The translations under genes and the position numbers were made by a program. 64,000 bases of DNA from DAOUEX01 sp034430235 (GTDB lineage: Bacteria; Chloroflexota; Anaerolineae; UBA2200), in the NCBI GenBank assembly GCA_964478075.1, contig CAYZGO010000006.1, positions 71,944 to 135,943 of the forward strand. The letters are read 5' to 3'. Under the pieces are notes generated by a model. It did no database searches. It was not told the origin of the DNA and worked only from the letters and a program-made list of their open reading frames with translations. Below are positions 15,856 through 25,800 of the stretch, piece by piece; positions within the stretch are counted from its first letter, which is position 1, and each line of letters opens with the position of its first letter.

Positions 15856-15884
15856 TTCCCTGGCCAGTTGCCATTCTGGCTACC

Positions 15885-16739
15885 TCAAGGCGTCAACTCA
15901 ATGACCCGTCCGACGCCACAAGGCAGATAGCTATCCCCGAACTCGCTGGCAAAGGTGCGCATTGCCCCTTCACCCGTGCAGTGACACGGGGCCAGCTCCT
16001 GTACACCCAGTTGCCGGAATGCAGCACAGATCTCCCTGACTCTACCGGCACTGGCGCCGCCGAGGTGAAAACCACCTACTACCAGGCGTATTTCACCCCC
16101 AACGACAGCTTTCGCCTGGCGCACCATCTCTACAATGCCCGGATGCGCGCAGCCGGTGATAACGACCAGCCCCTGGCTCGTCTGAACGATGAGGCCCTGC
16201 TCGCGGATACCCGAGCCCATCTCTCCGGTGGAATGAATACCGGGCAGAATCTCTTGCGTCTCGTCCACCTCGCACACTTCCACCAGTTCTCGTAGCTGAG
16301 CCTTGAACCGCGCTGGAAAAGAGACGGGAACGTATACCAGCGGACGAGTGCCGGTTGCCAATAGCCCCATGAGACCGCCAGTGTGATCCCCGTGTATATG
16401 CGAGAGTACCACAACGTCAATACTTTGGGGATCAAGGTCCAGAGCGCTCATGTTGCTGAGCAGGATCGAAGCATCTCCTCCTGTATCAAAAAGCAGATTC
16501 GTATCTCCTCGCTGCAGCCAACAGGCAAATCCCCAGGCCGTTCGCAGGCGCGGGTCGTAGGCATTGTTATCATAGACAACGGTCAATCTCATCTTCTCAG
16601 TGAGTTCCTCTCTAGTCGGCGCAGGGGTGAGCGCTGGCATTGTGCCAGGCTCAAGTCGCGTCGTGCAGTGGGCCGCAAGCAAAACGACCAGGCTTAACAC
16701 AAGCGATCTTACGATTCTGTTGCGCTTACAGTTGACCAT
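15885..16739 (-). CDS. Lipoprotein MBL-fold hydrolase
   Basis: ATG 16739 is favoured over the TTG two codons earlier; 284 residues. A type II signal peptide ends in lipobox LAAHC (Cys25), so the protein is probably anchored on the outer face of the membrane. The metal site LSHIHGDHTGGL and the later TGCAHPGI match the MBL-fold group of the neighbour at 14435. An exported paralogue of an intracellular hydrolase is the simplest reading. Confidence 0.87.
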   Translation of the reverse strand: MVNCKRNRIVRSLVLSLVVLLAAHCTTRLEPGTMPALTPAPTREELTEKMRLTVVYDNNAYDPRLRTAWGFACWLQRGDTNLLFDTGGDASILLSNMSALDLDPQSIDVVVLSHIHGDHTGGLMGLLATGTRPLVYVPVSFPARFKAQLRELVEVCEVDETQEILPGIHSTGEMGSGIREQGLIVQTSQGLVVITGCAHPGIVEMVRQAKAVVGGEIRLVVGGFHLGGASAGRVREICAAFRQLGVQELAPCHCTGEGAMRTFASEFGDSYLPCGVGRVIELTP

Positions 16740-16790
16740 TTCCAAACCAACCTACGCAAGTAGGATGCAACCGCAACTGCCAGCATGCAG

Positions 16791-17591
16791 TCATCCCTCA
16801 ATAGCACGGCTCTCGCGTGGTCGTCTGCGACGCGTGGCCTGCATGTCCAAGGGCATGACCTGCGGACGCTCTGCCGTGTAAACGTTGATGGTTGGCAGTC
16901 CCACAAACTCGGCCCCAATGGCGGCCATTTCGGCTGCAGACAGCGGCTGCACCGGGCAGCGACGCAGTGGTGTGTTGAGCTGTACCTCGTCAGCGTGCAA
17001 TTGTCGGGCAATCGCCGCCATTTGCTTTGCCTGGTCTCGATTGGCCCCTACGAACATCATCTGCAAGGCCAGCTTACCATTAAAACCCTCGCGGAATCTG
17101 CGGATGCCATCGAGAGTCTGAGCCAACGTCACCTTTCCAACCGCGCAATTGATAGTCCGGAATAGCTCCTCCGTCGGGGCATCCACTTTGGCCACCACAA
17201 TATCAAAGTGGCTCAGGTCGCACTGTACATCCTGACGCCAGATGAGCGAGGCATTGGTCAGGATAGCAATGGGATGATCGCTTATTGCCTCTCGCACGAC
17301 GGCGACCAACTCAGCCAGGTTGATAGCCAGAGTCGGCTCAGCCACACCAGAGAAGGTTGCGGTGTCAATGGCCACACTTCCTATCGCCGCCAATTGTTGC
17401 CGGAGAATCTCGGCAGTGACAAAGCGACGACGCTCTGCGAGTGGATGTACGGTTCGTCCCAGTTGACAGTAGATGCAGTCAAAAGAGCACGTTTTGCCCC
17501 GCGTGGACACAGCATCAATGCCAAGCGAGCGTCCCAGACGCCAGGAGGGGACGGGTCCATAAACGATGTTAGGAATCTGCGTCTCACTCAC
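16791..17591 (-). CDS. Radical SAM protein
   Basis: 266 residues, GTG start. The radical-SAM cluster motif CSFDCIYCQ (Cys35, 39, 42) binds the [4Fe-4S] that cleaves S-adenosylmethionine. The N-terminal IVYGPVPSWRLGRSLGID is typical of the COG0731-type family related to wybutosine-like or unknown-function radical enzymes. The stretch ATFSGVAEPTLAINL carries the GxxEP-like SAM-binding motif. No auxiliary cluster is evident. Substrate unknown. Confidence 0.88.
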   Translation of the reverse strand: MSETQIPNIVYGPVPSWRLGRSLGIDAVSTRGKTCSFDCIYCQLGRTVHPLAERRRFVTAEILRQQLAAIGSVAIDTATFSGVAEPTLAINLAELVAVVREAISDHPIAILTNASLIWRQDVQCDLSHFDIVVAKVDAPTEELFRTINCAVGKVTLAQTLDGIRRFREGFNGKLALQMMFVGANRDQAKQMAAIARQLHADEVQLNTPLRRCPVQPLSAAEMAAIGAEFVGLPTINVYTAERPQVMPLDMQATRRRRPRESRAIEG

Positions 17592-17743
17592 TGGGAAGGC
17601 CTGCTTTTGCTTTCAGAGCCTATCCGAGAATAGCGGGCCGGGCTCCCACGCTGTTCGTGCTCTGGATGCCCGGTGGGCGACCGCCTGATCGTTCATCCCG
17701 CTTGACGGGACGGGGCCCGGCTACTCGGCGGCATGCCCTTCCG

Positions 17744-17822
17744 CTCATCTGCACCTGCGGCGCAGACCGTCTCGTCCCGGCGGGCCGGACTCGCGGCCCG
17801 AACGGGATGCAGGTGTCGCTAC
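17744..17822. repeat. 79-bp REP-like hairpin element, copy 1
   Basis: Identical over 79 bp to 20565-20643. Nested complementarity: ACCTGC/GCAGGT outside, TCCCG/CGGGA in the middle, CGGGCCG/CGGCCCG inside. It lies in a 300-bp gene-free stretch (17592-17893) that also contains the CCGAGAATAGC...TTCGTGCTC repeat shared with 20490 and 42460. Confidence 0.85.
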
Positions 17823-17893
17823 AGGATGCTACCCTTGGGCTGCGCCAAGGACATGGCTGGAGGAGCCACCCTTGCTGACTTCCGAGTAGGCAC

Positions 17894-18106
17894 TCAATCG
17901 TGTGGATGATGATGTCCGTGATGCTCGTGATGTTCCAGAGGCCCTCCGAGCTCTTCAAGAGCTCTGGCCAATATCTGGTTCACTGCCTCCAGATCGTCTG
18001 CCGCCGCCAAGATATCGGCCTTGGCTGGGCCGCCTTTCTCTGCCCAGCGACGAAACTCATCCGCGTGCTCTTTGTTGTGGCAGATATACAGTCGCCTGAC
18101 ACATAT
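17894..18106 (-). CDS. Small His-rich protein with abnormal start
   Basis: 70-codon frame (TGA at 17894), not starting at ATG/GTG/TTG: reading begins at ATA 18106, six nt after AGGGGG. It carries ICHNKEHADEFRRWAEKGGP, a helical region (DILAAADDLEAVNQILARAL) and a His-rich tail HHEHHGHHHPHD that could bind metal. An out-of-frame ATG at 18104 overlaps and would give only 15 codons (MCQATVYL). Either the ATA start is used or a small indel has damaged the start. Sits 20 bp after the membrane protein gene stop. Family not recognised. Confidence 0.55.
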   Translation of the reverse strand: MCVRRLYICHNKEHADEFRRWAEKGGPAKADILAAADDLEAVNQILARALEELGGPLEHHEHHGHHHPHD

Positions 18107-18126
18107 AGTCGGCCCCCTTTTGAATT

Positions 18127-18945
18127 CTAGCTGATCACCAATCGCTCCACTTCCAGAGTCTCGGTAGTTACCTTGGTGATACCGACAGCCGTCAGCAGTG
18201 GGAAAATGCCGCTCAGAATCAGCGTGGGCACCCAGGCCAGCAGGCGGGTGATGGTCAACAGCGGCGTGAACAAGCTCAGAGCCATGAGCAGAGGAATGAA
18301 CCGTTCAAATGGCTTCACCCATCGCTCCATCAAGTCATCGAGTACACGCTGGGATTGCTGTCTGATCTCTGCCTTGATCTTCTCTCGCTGATCCGCGGGG
18401 GCCTCAGCCGCGATACGCTTCGCCATTTCCGCTGTGAACTTGGTCATGTACTCCTCAGGTATTGAGAAGCCCTCCCTCTTGACATGCTCAGCGCAGCCAA
18501 AGTAAAAGCTGCCGACAGCAACAACGACGAGCATGATAAGCAAGAGGCTCTGGCCTTCAGCCACAGGACGCACGGAGAACTTGATACGGTGTTTCAGCTC
18601 GCCCACTGTACTCACGACATAGGCTGCCCCGGCCAGCACGTATAGCAAGGCCAGGACAGCGCTGTATCCGGTAACTTCCCAGCCCAGGAGCAGGGCCAGA
18701 CCCGAGAGGACGAAAGTCAGGAATGCGACCCACAGGGGCCGCAACAGTGCCGCCGCTATGCCCGCGGTCACGGCGATACAGCTCAAAGCTAGGAGGAGCA
18801 ACAGCAGCAAGATCAGAAGCTCTTTGGAAGGGGCAAGGAGCAGTGGATAGGCCTCACCCATCTGCTGGCAGATCATGCCAAAGAAGTACCCTGCCCCGAC
18901 CAGCGGGGTCGCCAGGAACACAACCTTGAGCCACTTGACTGACAT
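18127..18945 (-). CDS. Conserved membrane protein, unknown function
   Basis: 272 residues behind an AGGAGGAG ribosome binding site. Six or seven hydrophobic segments: 7-25, 42-66, 70-93, 96-113, 130-150, 215-240 and 242-258. A long charged helical loop (about 155-210, EEYMTKFTAEMAKRIAAEAPADQREKIKAEIRQQ, given here in part) lies between segments five and six. No catalytic motif. It precedes the His-rich small gene and could form a unit with it. Confidence 0.75.
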   Translation of the reverse strand: MSVKWLKVVFLATPLVGAGYFFGMICQQMGEAYPLLLAPSKELLILLLLLLLALSCIAVTAGIAAALLRPLWVAFLTFVLSGLALLLGWEVTGYSAVLALLYVLAGAAYVVSTVGELKHRIKFSVRPVAEGQSLLLIMLVVVAVGSFYFGCAEHVKREGFSIPEEYMTKFTAEMAKRIAAEAPADQREKIKAEIRQQSQRVLDDLMERWVKPFERFIPLLMALSLFTPLLTITRLLAWVPTLILSGIFPLLTAVGITKVTTETLEVERLVIS

Positions 18946-19135
18946 TTTACTCCTCCTTTGCCTTACAGAACCAGAGAGTGGAGGCCTGCCATCGTTCTTG
19001 GCGCAAAACGCCGCTCACAGGCGATGGGCCTCGGCACATCTGGGCACAGATATAGCTTAGCCCCTTGCCGTCCTTTTGGCGGGGCGGCGGGCTCGGCGGT
19101 GAATAACTCCTAACGGCACAAGTCCGGTCTGCTAC

Positions 19136-20203
19136 TCAAAACACGGGCTTGCTTTTTGCGTTCGGCACCAGTGCGCAGACCTTGGCAGCGATGGGTGCAA
19201 ACACGTCAACAGAATATGATTCGACTTCACCGCTGTCACAGCGGCGGGCCAATTCCGGATCGAGTGGGATTCGGCCGAGCAAAGGCACACCCAGCGCCCG
19301 CGCTGTTTCCTCTGCCCTGCTGGGTCCAAACACCTCAATCCGCCTCCCGCAGTGAGGGCACTGGATGTAGCTCATATTCTCAATCAGCCCGAGGATGGGG
19401 ATATTCAGGTGCTGAGCCATGCGCGCTGCTTTGCGCACAATCATGCCTGCCAAGTCCTGGGGTGAGGTCACCAGCAACACTCCACTGAGGGATATGGACT
19501 GCATCACTGTAAGCGTGGCGTCTGAGGTGCCTGGCGGCAGGTCAATAACTAGAGTATCCAGCTTCTCCCAGAGCACGTCACCCCAAAACTGCTTGATGGC
19601 TCTGCTAATCAAGGGCCCGCGCCAGATCACTGCCTCATCCTCGCGGGAGAGCAGCAGGTTGATGGATATGACCTTGATGCCGCTGGAGCTCACGGCAGGC
19701 AACATGCCCAGCGGACTTGACCCTGGCACGCTGTGCAGGCCGAACATGCGCGGGATGCTGGGGCCGGTAAGGTCCGCATCAAGCAGGCCCACCCGTTCTC
19801 CTTGCCCCCGCAGCGCAATAGCGAGGAGCGCCGCCACTGAGGATTTGCCGACCCCGCCTTTACCGCTCATCACGGCGATGACGTGGTCAATCTCATTGAA
19901 TTGCTCAGCCAGGGGCCGCACGGCCTGCTGTTTGCCGAATATCTTGGCTCGTTCCTCAGCGCTCATCTCGACGAGCTCCACGCTGACGATGAGCGCGCCA
20001 TCCAGACCTCGGATAGCGGATTTGACGTCGCCGACGATCCTGTCCTTCAGCGGACAGTCCAGAGTTGTGAGCGCAAGGGTCAAATCCACTTGATCATCTG
20101 ACAGGCGTATGTCGCGCACCATGCCCAATTCGACGATGTTGCGCCCTAGTTCGGGGTCCATGACTCCCTTCAAAGCATTGCGAATCTCCTCTTCTGTTAC
20201 CAT
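19136..20203 (-). CDS. Mrp/NBP35-family Fe-S carrier ATPase
   Basis: The start is taken at ATG 20203 behind GGAGAGAG; upstream in-frame sequence is repeat DNA. 355 residues. The N-terminal MIP18/DUF59 domain (1-85, with DPELGRNIVELGMV) is followed by a ParA/MinD-type ATPase with deviant Walker A GKGGVGKSS (about 115-123). The C-terminal CPHC motif (IQCPHCGRR) holds the bridging cluster. Role: assembling or carrying [4Fe-4S] clusters to apoproteins in the cytosol. Confidence 0.93.
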   Translation of the reverse strand: MVTEEEIRNALKGVMDPELGRNIVELGMVRDIRLSDDQVDLTLALTTLDCPLKDRIVGDVKSAIRGLDGALIVSVELVEMSAEERAKIFGKQQAVRPLAEQFNEIDHVIAVMSGKGGVGKSSVAALLAIALRGQGERVGLLDADLTGPSIPRMFGLHSVPGSSPLGMLPAVSSSGIKVISINLLLSREDEAVIWRGPLISRAIKQFWGDVLWEKLDTLVIDLPPGTSDATLTVMQSISLSGVLLVTSPQDLAGMIVRKAARMAQHLNIPILGLIENMSYIQCPHCGRRIEVFGPSRAEETARALGVPLLGRIPLDPELARRCDSGEVESYSVDVFAPIAAKVCALVPNAKSKPVF

Positions 20204-20224
20204 CTCTCTCCTCTGACCTAGAAT

Positions 20225-20680
20225 AGTTCTCGGTGCAAAATGGGGGTGAGGGATAACAAGCCGTATCTTAGCGCCTTGCACTGCCCTGCGGCAGCACGGG
20301 TGCCCGTGTGCGAGCTTGACCAACAACGCCCACCCCGTCAAGCGGGACGAACGGCAAGGGGCTAGGCTACGCTTATGGTCAACTTACCGAGTCTCGTCAC
20401 CCATAGGTGGCATTTTGGAGCAGAAACCAGGATAAGATCCCCCTTTCACTCGCGGTGGTGCACCAAAAGGTACATGGGCAACTACCCCGAGAATAGCAGG
20501 CCCGGCTCCCACGCCGTTCGTGTCGCTTGACGAGGCCCGACCAACCGGCAGCATGCCCACTCCCCTCATCTGCACCTGCGGCGCAGACCGTCTCGTCCCG
20601 GCGGGCCGGACTCGCGGCCCGAACGGGATGCAGGTGTCGCTACGTGGATGCCGTGCGAGGAGCTGCCTCTGCTGGCCTGG
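20225..20680. other. Gene-free repeat cluster
   Basis: Contains a reversed copy of the repeat family seen at 42400-42655 and 50135-50375 (TGCACTGCCCTGCGGCAGCA, AAGGGGCTAGGCTACG, 20275-20370) and the REP-like 79-bp element. No coding capacity supported. Confidence 0.7.
20565..20643. repeat. 79-bp REP-like hairpin element, copy 2
   Basis: Exact match to 17744-17822. Confidence 0.85.
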
Positions 20681-20681
20681 G

Positions 20682-21089
20682 TCAGTGATACTCACCTTGC
20701 TCCTCGGCCATGTGCTGCTCGTACTTGGCAAGGACGGCCGTCAGCAGGCTGGCGGTCTCCCGCAGGTCAGCCATCCAGGCTGCCAGGTAGCCATCACCAG
20801 CCTCGGTCAGACGATACACGCGTCGCGCAGGGCCAGCGGATGAGACTGTATCCCAACCTGAGGTGACCATGCCGCCTCCCTCCAGCCGGCGCAGCGTGCG
20901 GTAGATGAGACTGGAATCAACGGGGTGCCTTTCATCAAAACCAAAGGGCTTGATCGCCTCAGCCAGCTCGTAGCCGTGGGCGTCTCGCTTGTGCAAAAGC
21001 AACAGTAAACAAGGCTCCAGGAAGCGGCGAATGCGACGTGGGCAAGGCTCCCCTTGTTCAGCGTGGCGCCAGGCGCTTCCTCTTCGCAC
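20682..21089 (-). CDS. PadR-family transcriptional regulator
   Basis: 135 residues, GTG start. The winged helix is visible as LLLLLHKRDAHGYELAEAIKPFGF...DSSLIYRTLRRLEGGGMV, with the characteristic GYEL and Y(R)LRRLE motifs. A C-terminal dimerisation helix follows (GYLAAWMADLRETASLLTAV). A near-consensus promoter lies 61 bp upstream. Effector and target genes unknown; autoregulation is usual for the family. Confidence 0.9.
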   Translation of the reverse strand: MRRGSAWRHAEQGEPCPRRIRRFLEPCLLLLLHKRDAHGYELAEAIKPFGFDERHPVDSSLIYRTLRRLEGGGMVTSGWDTVSSAGPARRVYRLTEAGDGYLAAWMADLRETASLLTAVLAKYEQHMAEEQGEYH

Positions 21090-21149
21090 GTGGACATTCT
21101 CCTATAATACTGCAGCGCAAGATCGCATCTACAGGCTTTTCGCACATAG

Positions 21150-21178
21150 AGTATAGCGCCGAGCCGTGACTCTGTCAA
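21150..21178 (-). promoter_or_regulatory. Promoter of the PadR gene
   Basis: Perfect TTGACA (21173-21178), 17-bp spacer, TATACT (21150-21155) on the minus strand. 21179-21326 holds no gene I can support. Confidence 0.8.
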
Positions 21179-21326
21179 ACGGAGAAGAGACCCGTGCTTG
21201 CGCGGTTGTCCTTCACGAGACTACACCCTGAAGAACCCAGGTCCAAAGGATTCCTTGGATACTCTCTGTCCTCATGTAACGGGGGCTGTAACTGCGTGAG
21301 TCCTGTAACTTGATCTATAAACGATT

Positions 21327-22256
21327 CTACGAGGTGTACGTGCCAACTGGGATAACGATGATCCTCACAGTATTCGAGACTCCAGTTTCTTTCTTTATCT
21401 CTTTAGAGACGTTTTCCGCAAGCAATCGGCCGGTATGCTCATGAACCTCGGATGCATAAAGTCTAACCCGAACATCTGCTTTCTCAGAACTATGAAGAGT
21501 GACTTCAGCTAGTACTCTATCTGCTTTGACAATATCTCTTATGACCCGTTCCGCTGTTCTTCTTATTCTGTTTTCTAGTTGTAGAAGTTGGGGTCTAATT
21601 CCCCATAGGTACAAAACTGGTAGACTACCTATGATGTCCAGACTGATCACGTTGATTATCAATAGACAGAAAGAGTGAACGGATATATCAAAACGCCCAA
21701 AAGCCAGTCCTATTCCTACAACTGATGCGGGGGGAATCAAAGAGATTGCAATTTCGACTCCAATCATCGCATCCAACAACTCTCGCCATGGTTCTGAGAC
21801 TACTTTCGGAGTGGCAACCAATGCGAGAGAAGCGGCAGCACCAGATGATACTGCAATGAACGCGGCAAGGCAAACATCCTTGAGCGTGGGCAACATGCGA
21901 GCCATTATCTCTGGCGTTACGATGATCCCTGGCACGAAGCGCGACAAGCCAGCAGTGACCAAGAAGGCTATTGGAGATCCAATGATCAAGAGGCCAATTA
22001 TCTGCTTGAGAAGACCTTTGAACACAGTCTCCCACTTCCCGTAGGCAAGCCCTATACAGACAGCTCTTGAAGGACCTAGAAATGGTGCAACGCACATGGA
22101 ACCTATTATCACCGCCACGCTGTTCGCTAGCAGACCCCCTGTGGCAAGAAGAGTCGCTGCTATGACAAGAGCGGAGAACCCGGGTGAAAACTCACTTCCT
22201 TCTTCGCTCCGACGCTCCAGGTTGGAGTAGAAATCTCTAACACCCCAGATTCTCAT
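21327..22256 (-). CDS. DUF389 membrane protein (TIGR00341-like)
   Basis: ATG 22256 follows GAGGTG; a GTG three codons earlier is also possible. 309 residues. Membrane core with the family stretch LANSVAVIIGSMCVAPFLGPSRAVCIGLA and six to seven helices, followed by a soluble C-terminal domain. DUF389 proteins are conserved but uncharacterised. The gene is visibly more A/T-rich than its neighbours and borders the defence island, which may hint at transfer. Confidence 0.87.
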   Translation of the reverse strand: MRIWGVRDFYSNLERRSEEGSEFSPGFSALVIAATLLATGGLLANSVAVIIGSMCVAPFLGPSRAVCIGLAYGKWETVFKGLLKQIIGLLIIGSPIAFLVTAGLSRFVPGIIVTPEIMARMLPTLKDVCLAAFIAVSSGAAASLALVATPKVVSEPWRELLDAMIGVEIAISLIPPASVVGIGLAFGRFDISVHSFCLLIINVISLDIIGSLPVLYLWGIRPQLLQLENRIRRTAERVIRDIVKADRVLAEVTLHSSEKADVRVRLYASEVHEHTGRLLAENVSKEIKKETGVSNTVRIIVIPVGTYTS

Positions 22257-22445
22257 ACGAGTCACCTCGCCAACTCATCGTCAATGTCCTAATGACGTCC
22301 GTTGCTGCCACTATTCGCAAAGTTGCCCGCAGCGTCCTCCCCTGCAATGGGCGAAACGCAGCGGGGTGTGAGGCGCGTCCGCGCTGGCGCTGACAGGCGG
22401 CGCGCATTCGTAGCCTGCGGTGGCCCTCTTTGGTCAAGCGCATGC

Positions 22446-22600
22446 CTATTCCTCTTCCGCCACCCGCTCTGACGCGAAGGTGACCACCTCCAGGGTGTCC
22501 TTTCGTACGCCCATGCCGTGCTCAATTAACAGGTCCGTCAGCCGATTCCCGTCAATCAGACTTATGGGAGTGACGTTGCGCACCCCAGCCGCCTGCATCG
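22446..22600 (-). pseudogene. Mrr-type restriction endonuclease, C-terminal remnant
   Basis: The conceptual translation GVRNVTPISLIDGNRLTDLL followed by IEHGMGVRK matches the C-terminal end of Mrr_cat restriction enzymes, where (I/V)xLIDGxRLxxLMIEHxxGV is diagnostic. The upstream catalytic PD-(D/E)xK part is missing and the frame is replaced by unrelated sequence beyond about 22600. A dead remnant next to the large STAND gene. Confidence 0.65.
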
Positions 22601-22711
22601 CTCCCTCTGTTCCCGGGCGCAATGTGTGAGCATTATAACAAATAGAGCCAGCGACAGCAAGAGCTGTCACCTGTGGGGTGTAGCGGTATGTGTTGCGGAA
22701 AGCAGTATCTG

Positions 22712-22738
22712 TTGCTCAAAGCGGACGATAGTCCGCGC
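22712..22738. repeat. 27-bp dispersed repeat (pair with 34824-34850)
   Basis: TTGCTCAAAGC(G/A)GACGAT is followed by AGTCCGCGC at both sites, one mismatch, with further looser similarity downstream (GGATTGTCATCCGC versus AGATTGTCATGCGC). Confidence 0.7.
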
Positions 22739-22818
22739 CCCCGGACAGCGGATTGTCATCCGCCGCGAGCGGTCTGAGCGAAACCGCTAGAGTGACTCAT
22801 CGGCATTACGGACGCGGC

Positions 22819-25800
22819 TCACCGGAAGATCTCCTGCAATCGGTACGTGAGCCGTCGAGCACTCGGCCAGCCTACCTTAACGAACATGTCGAGAATCTCG
22901 AGCAGCGTGCGTTGACACTCCTCATTCTCACGGAATACCGCGCGGTACTCGGCGAGATACCGTTCAACCAGACCGACGATTAGATCAACTGCGAGACTCT
23001 CGTACTGGTAGCCACCTGTCTGCCCAGCTCGCACAACGTGGCCAATGCGCAGAAACACACCGGCAGGGTCTACTGGAACGAGGAATTCCAGCGTCTTGAG
23101 CAGGTGGTGGACGAGTGAAGGAAAGCCAAACCCTGCCAGTTGGTCAAGAAGAGGCGTAGCCTCTTGGAGGAATCGTCTCTTTTCGTCGATACCTAAGACT
23201 CGGCCATGCGTCTTTGCGTCGTACGCGCCTGAGGCGAAGTATAGCTCCATACCGATAGACTCTGCCAGTCGGGCCAGAGTGCGCGCGTGTTCTTGGTCCG
23301 CCCGGGTCCAGGATTCAAATGATATTTCCTTGTGGTCAGTCTCCAGCTCACGCAACGCACTGCCAGTGGACCGCAGCATCTTCTCCGCAAGATGGAATGC
23401 CCGTTTGCGGACCTCATCCTGGGCTGGATCAGGCCCACTGACAGGGCCACAGGCAAGGAAGGGGCGGAGGTTGTGAACGATACGCTGCGCCTCGTCGCCT
23501 GAGTCACCGGGAGCGCTCGCAATTCCAAAGACTATGTCCCGGCAAACTGGGTTATCCTGCCGCAGGTATAGGCCTAAGAAGATTGAGGTGCAGGCTTTTC
23601 GGACGGACTTTGCTCCAGGTCCGTCCGTTACACGGTCGTAGATTGCCTTTGTAAGATTCGTGACGCGATTTGCATGCGATCCAGCAAGCCTCCCAAGCAC
23701 ACCACTCAGGAGCCCCTGGAGAACACCTCTGCTTGTCTCTTCGTTGCAGGATCGCTCCAGGATTCCCCACATAAGGTTGGGCGCCGCCCGGTATAGGATG
23801 AGCAATCGCGTGCCAACCTGGAAACGTACAGCTGGAACGGGATCCTTCCTCAGTCGCTCAATGGTTCCGAGCACCATCTCATCCATGCATGTCGGGTGGC
23901 TAGCGAGCCAGGTCAATCCTCCAGCCGCTTCGATGCGCGCTGCAGGGCTTCCCCAAGAGGGAAACTCATCGAACCGGGCGTCATATTCAGGGTTAGGAAG
24001 CGGATTGGCGTGCTTCGCTGCTTCCAGAAGGACAGACCGAATAAAGGTGCCCAGCTCGTTTTGACAAGTCAGTCCCTCGTATGCCGCGATCTGCTCGCAA
24101 GCCTGCGCGAGGCAATCCCAGGCATGCTCGCTTTGCTGTTGATGGACGCCATCCGCACCCGCAGTGAGAAGGGCGTCTCGGAGAGAGCACAGCGCGGGCA
24201 GCATTGCCCTGATTTCGTCCGCCATTGGCAAAGACTTTTGGTGCTTTCGTGCGAACTCCTCAATAGGCTCTTCCAGCGCCCGGATGCGCTGGTTTGGCTG
24301 TGCGTCGACTGGTACTCCGCTTTCGGCCAGGTACTCTTCGCTACTGTATGGCTTCGACGTCCATCCAGAAAGACGGAAGAGTGGTTCATTTGGCGGCACC
24401 TTGTCAGTCGCCGTTAGGTCAGTGAGGAGCTGCTTCGCTTCATCGGTCACCAAGTAGTCGGACGCCAGGCAGCCCAGGAGACGGTTTCGCATCCTCTCCT
24501 TGCCTTCGGCACTACCCCTCGTCGCCGACTGGGGGATTGACAGGATCGCTTTCTCTACTCGAATGCGGTCTCCACGATCAAGGCGTCCAAACACCGCGTG
24601 GAGCAAGCTGCCAACCGCATTAGTGGTGTCAGGACAGGTCAGGATCGGCATCGCCCAAGCGAGCGCGCGAATCTCTTGTCCCAGTGTGTCAGGGGCTTGG
24701 GCTCCGCAGATCAGGAGATATTTCCACAGAACAGCAAAGCGGTTCTGGGCGATGAGGAGGTCAAGGACTTCCCGACGTTCAGCGCCCCCTTCCCCATCCT
24801 TGGCAAGCCCAATTAGGTGAGCTTCAAAGGCATCAACCATCTTGAGTACATCCTCGTGACGGCTTGTGTCTCCCGCATCCCAGATAAAGCTATAGTCAGT
24901 TCTAATGCGGGCCTGTCGTCCTGCAAAATCGAACGTTTCTTCCACTACCTCTCCGGATGCCGGTGGGTGGCGTCGAGCTACGTATGCACCCACCGCTATA
25001 ATCAAGGCACGCACTGCATGGACCGGCGCCAACGAAATGAAGCTTGGGTATGTCTCGGCCAGTTCCCATAGAGCCGTACGATAGTCCTGCCCTCGAGTGG
25101 AAGTCATCGGCAGGATTCTGCTTGCACCAATGGGGGTCTTGGCATCGCTGAACTCATAGTGAGTGAACGTAGCTCGGTAGATGTCCTCCACAACCTTTGG
25201 ATCAAGAGGTATCAAACGCCCCACTTCTCGTGCGAGCCACTGCATCTCTTCGGGCCCGTACTTCTCTAGATGTGTTGGCTCGAGACAGCGACGAACCAGT
25301 GTTCCTGACGCGCTTGGGGCGCTCTCAAATGTGCGGCATACTGCTTGTACAGCATGGATAACAAGCCAACTGTCTCGCGGAGCCTGCTCCCAAGCGAATT
25401 CGAGGAGTCGCCGAGCCGCTACTCCTGCACCACTTTCCTGGTCAGAGGTAAGAGTTTCTGGACGTTCACCAATGGAGCAGAGAAGGAGGCGCACCGTGTA
25501 TGCAATCGGTGGTCGCATCATCCAGCTTATGCACTCAAGTAACTCGCACCAAGGCCCAGCACCTTTGCCCACAAGCGGGCGGCCCGAATCCGGCGGCGCT
25601 GCAAGAAGCGCGCCGATCACGTGTCCCAGTGCCTGATCAGCCGCGTCGCGGGTCGCAGTATTGGGGCCCTCCAAGGCGCTGAAGAGAGCCCCGAAGTCCG
25701 CCAAGTCGCTTGCCAACTCGGCAGCCACCCCAGGACCGATCAGTTTCCCGATTTCTGGGATCCCCTCTGCTCTCGTGAGGCGAAGGACACATTTCCAGAA

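Noticed and set aside
18060..18104. CooT-like start MCQATVYL at 18104
   Set aside because: Resembles the N-terminus of CooT nickel proteins, but the frame stops after 15 codons and the long downstream protein is in another frame.
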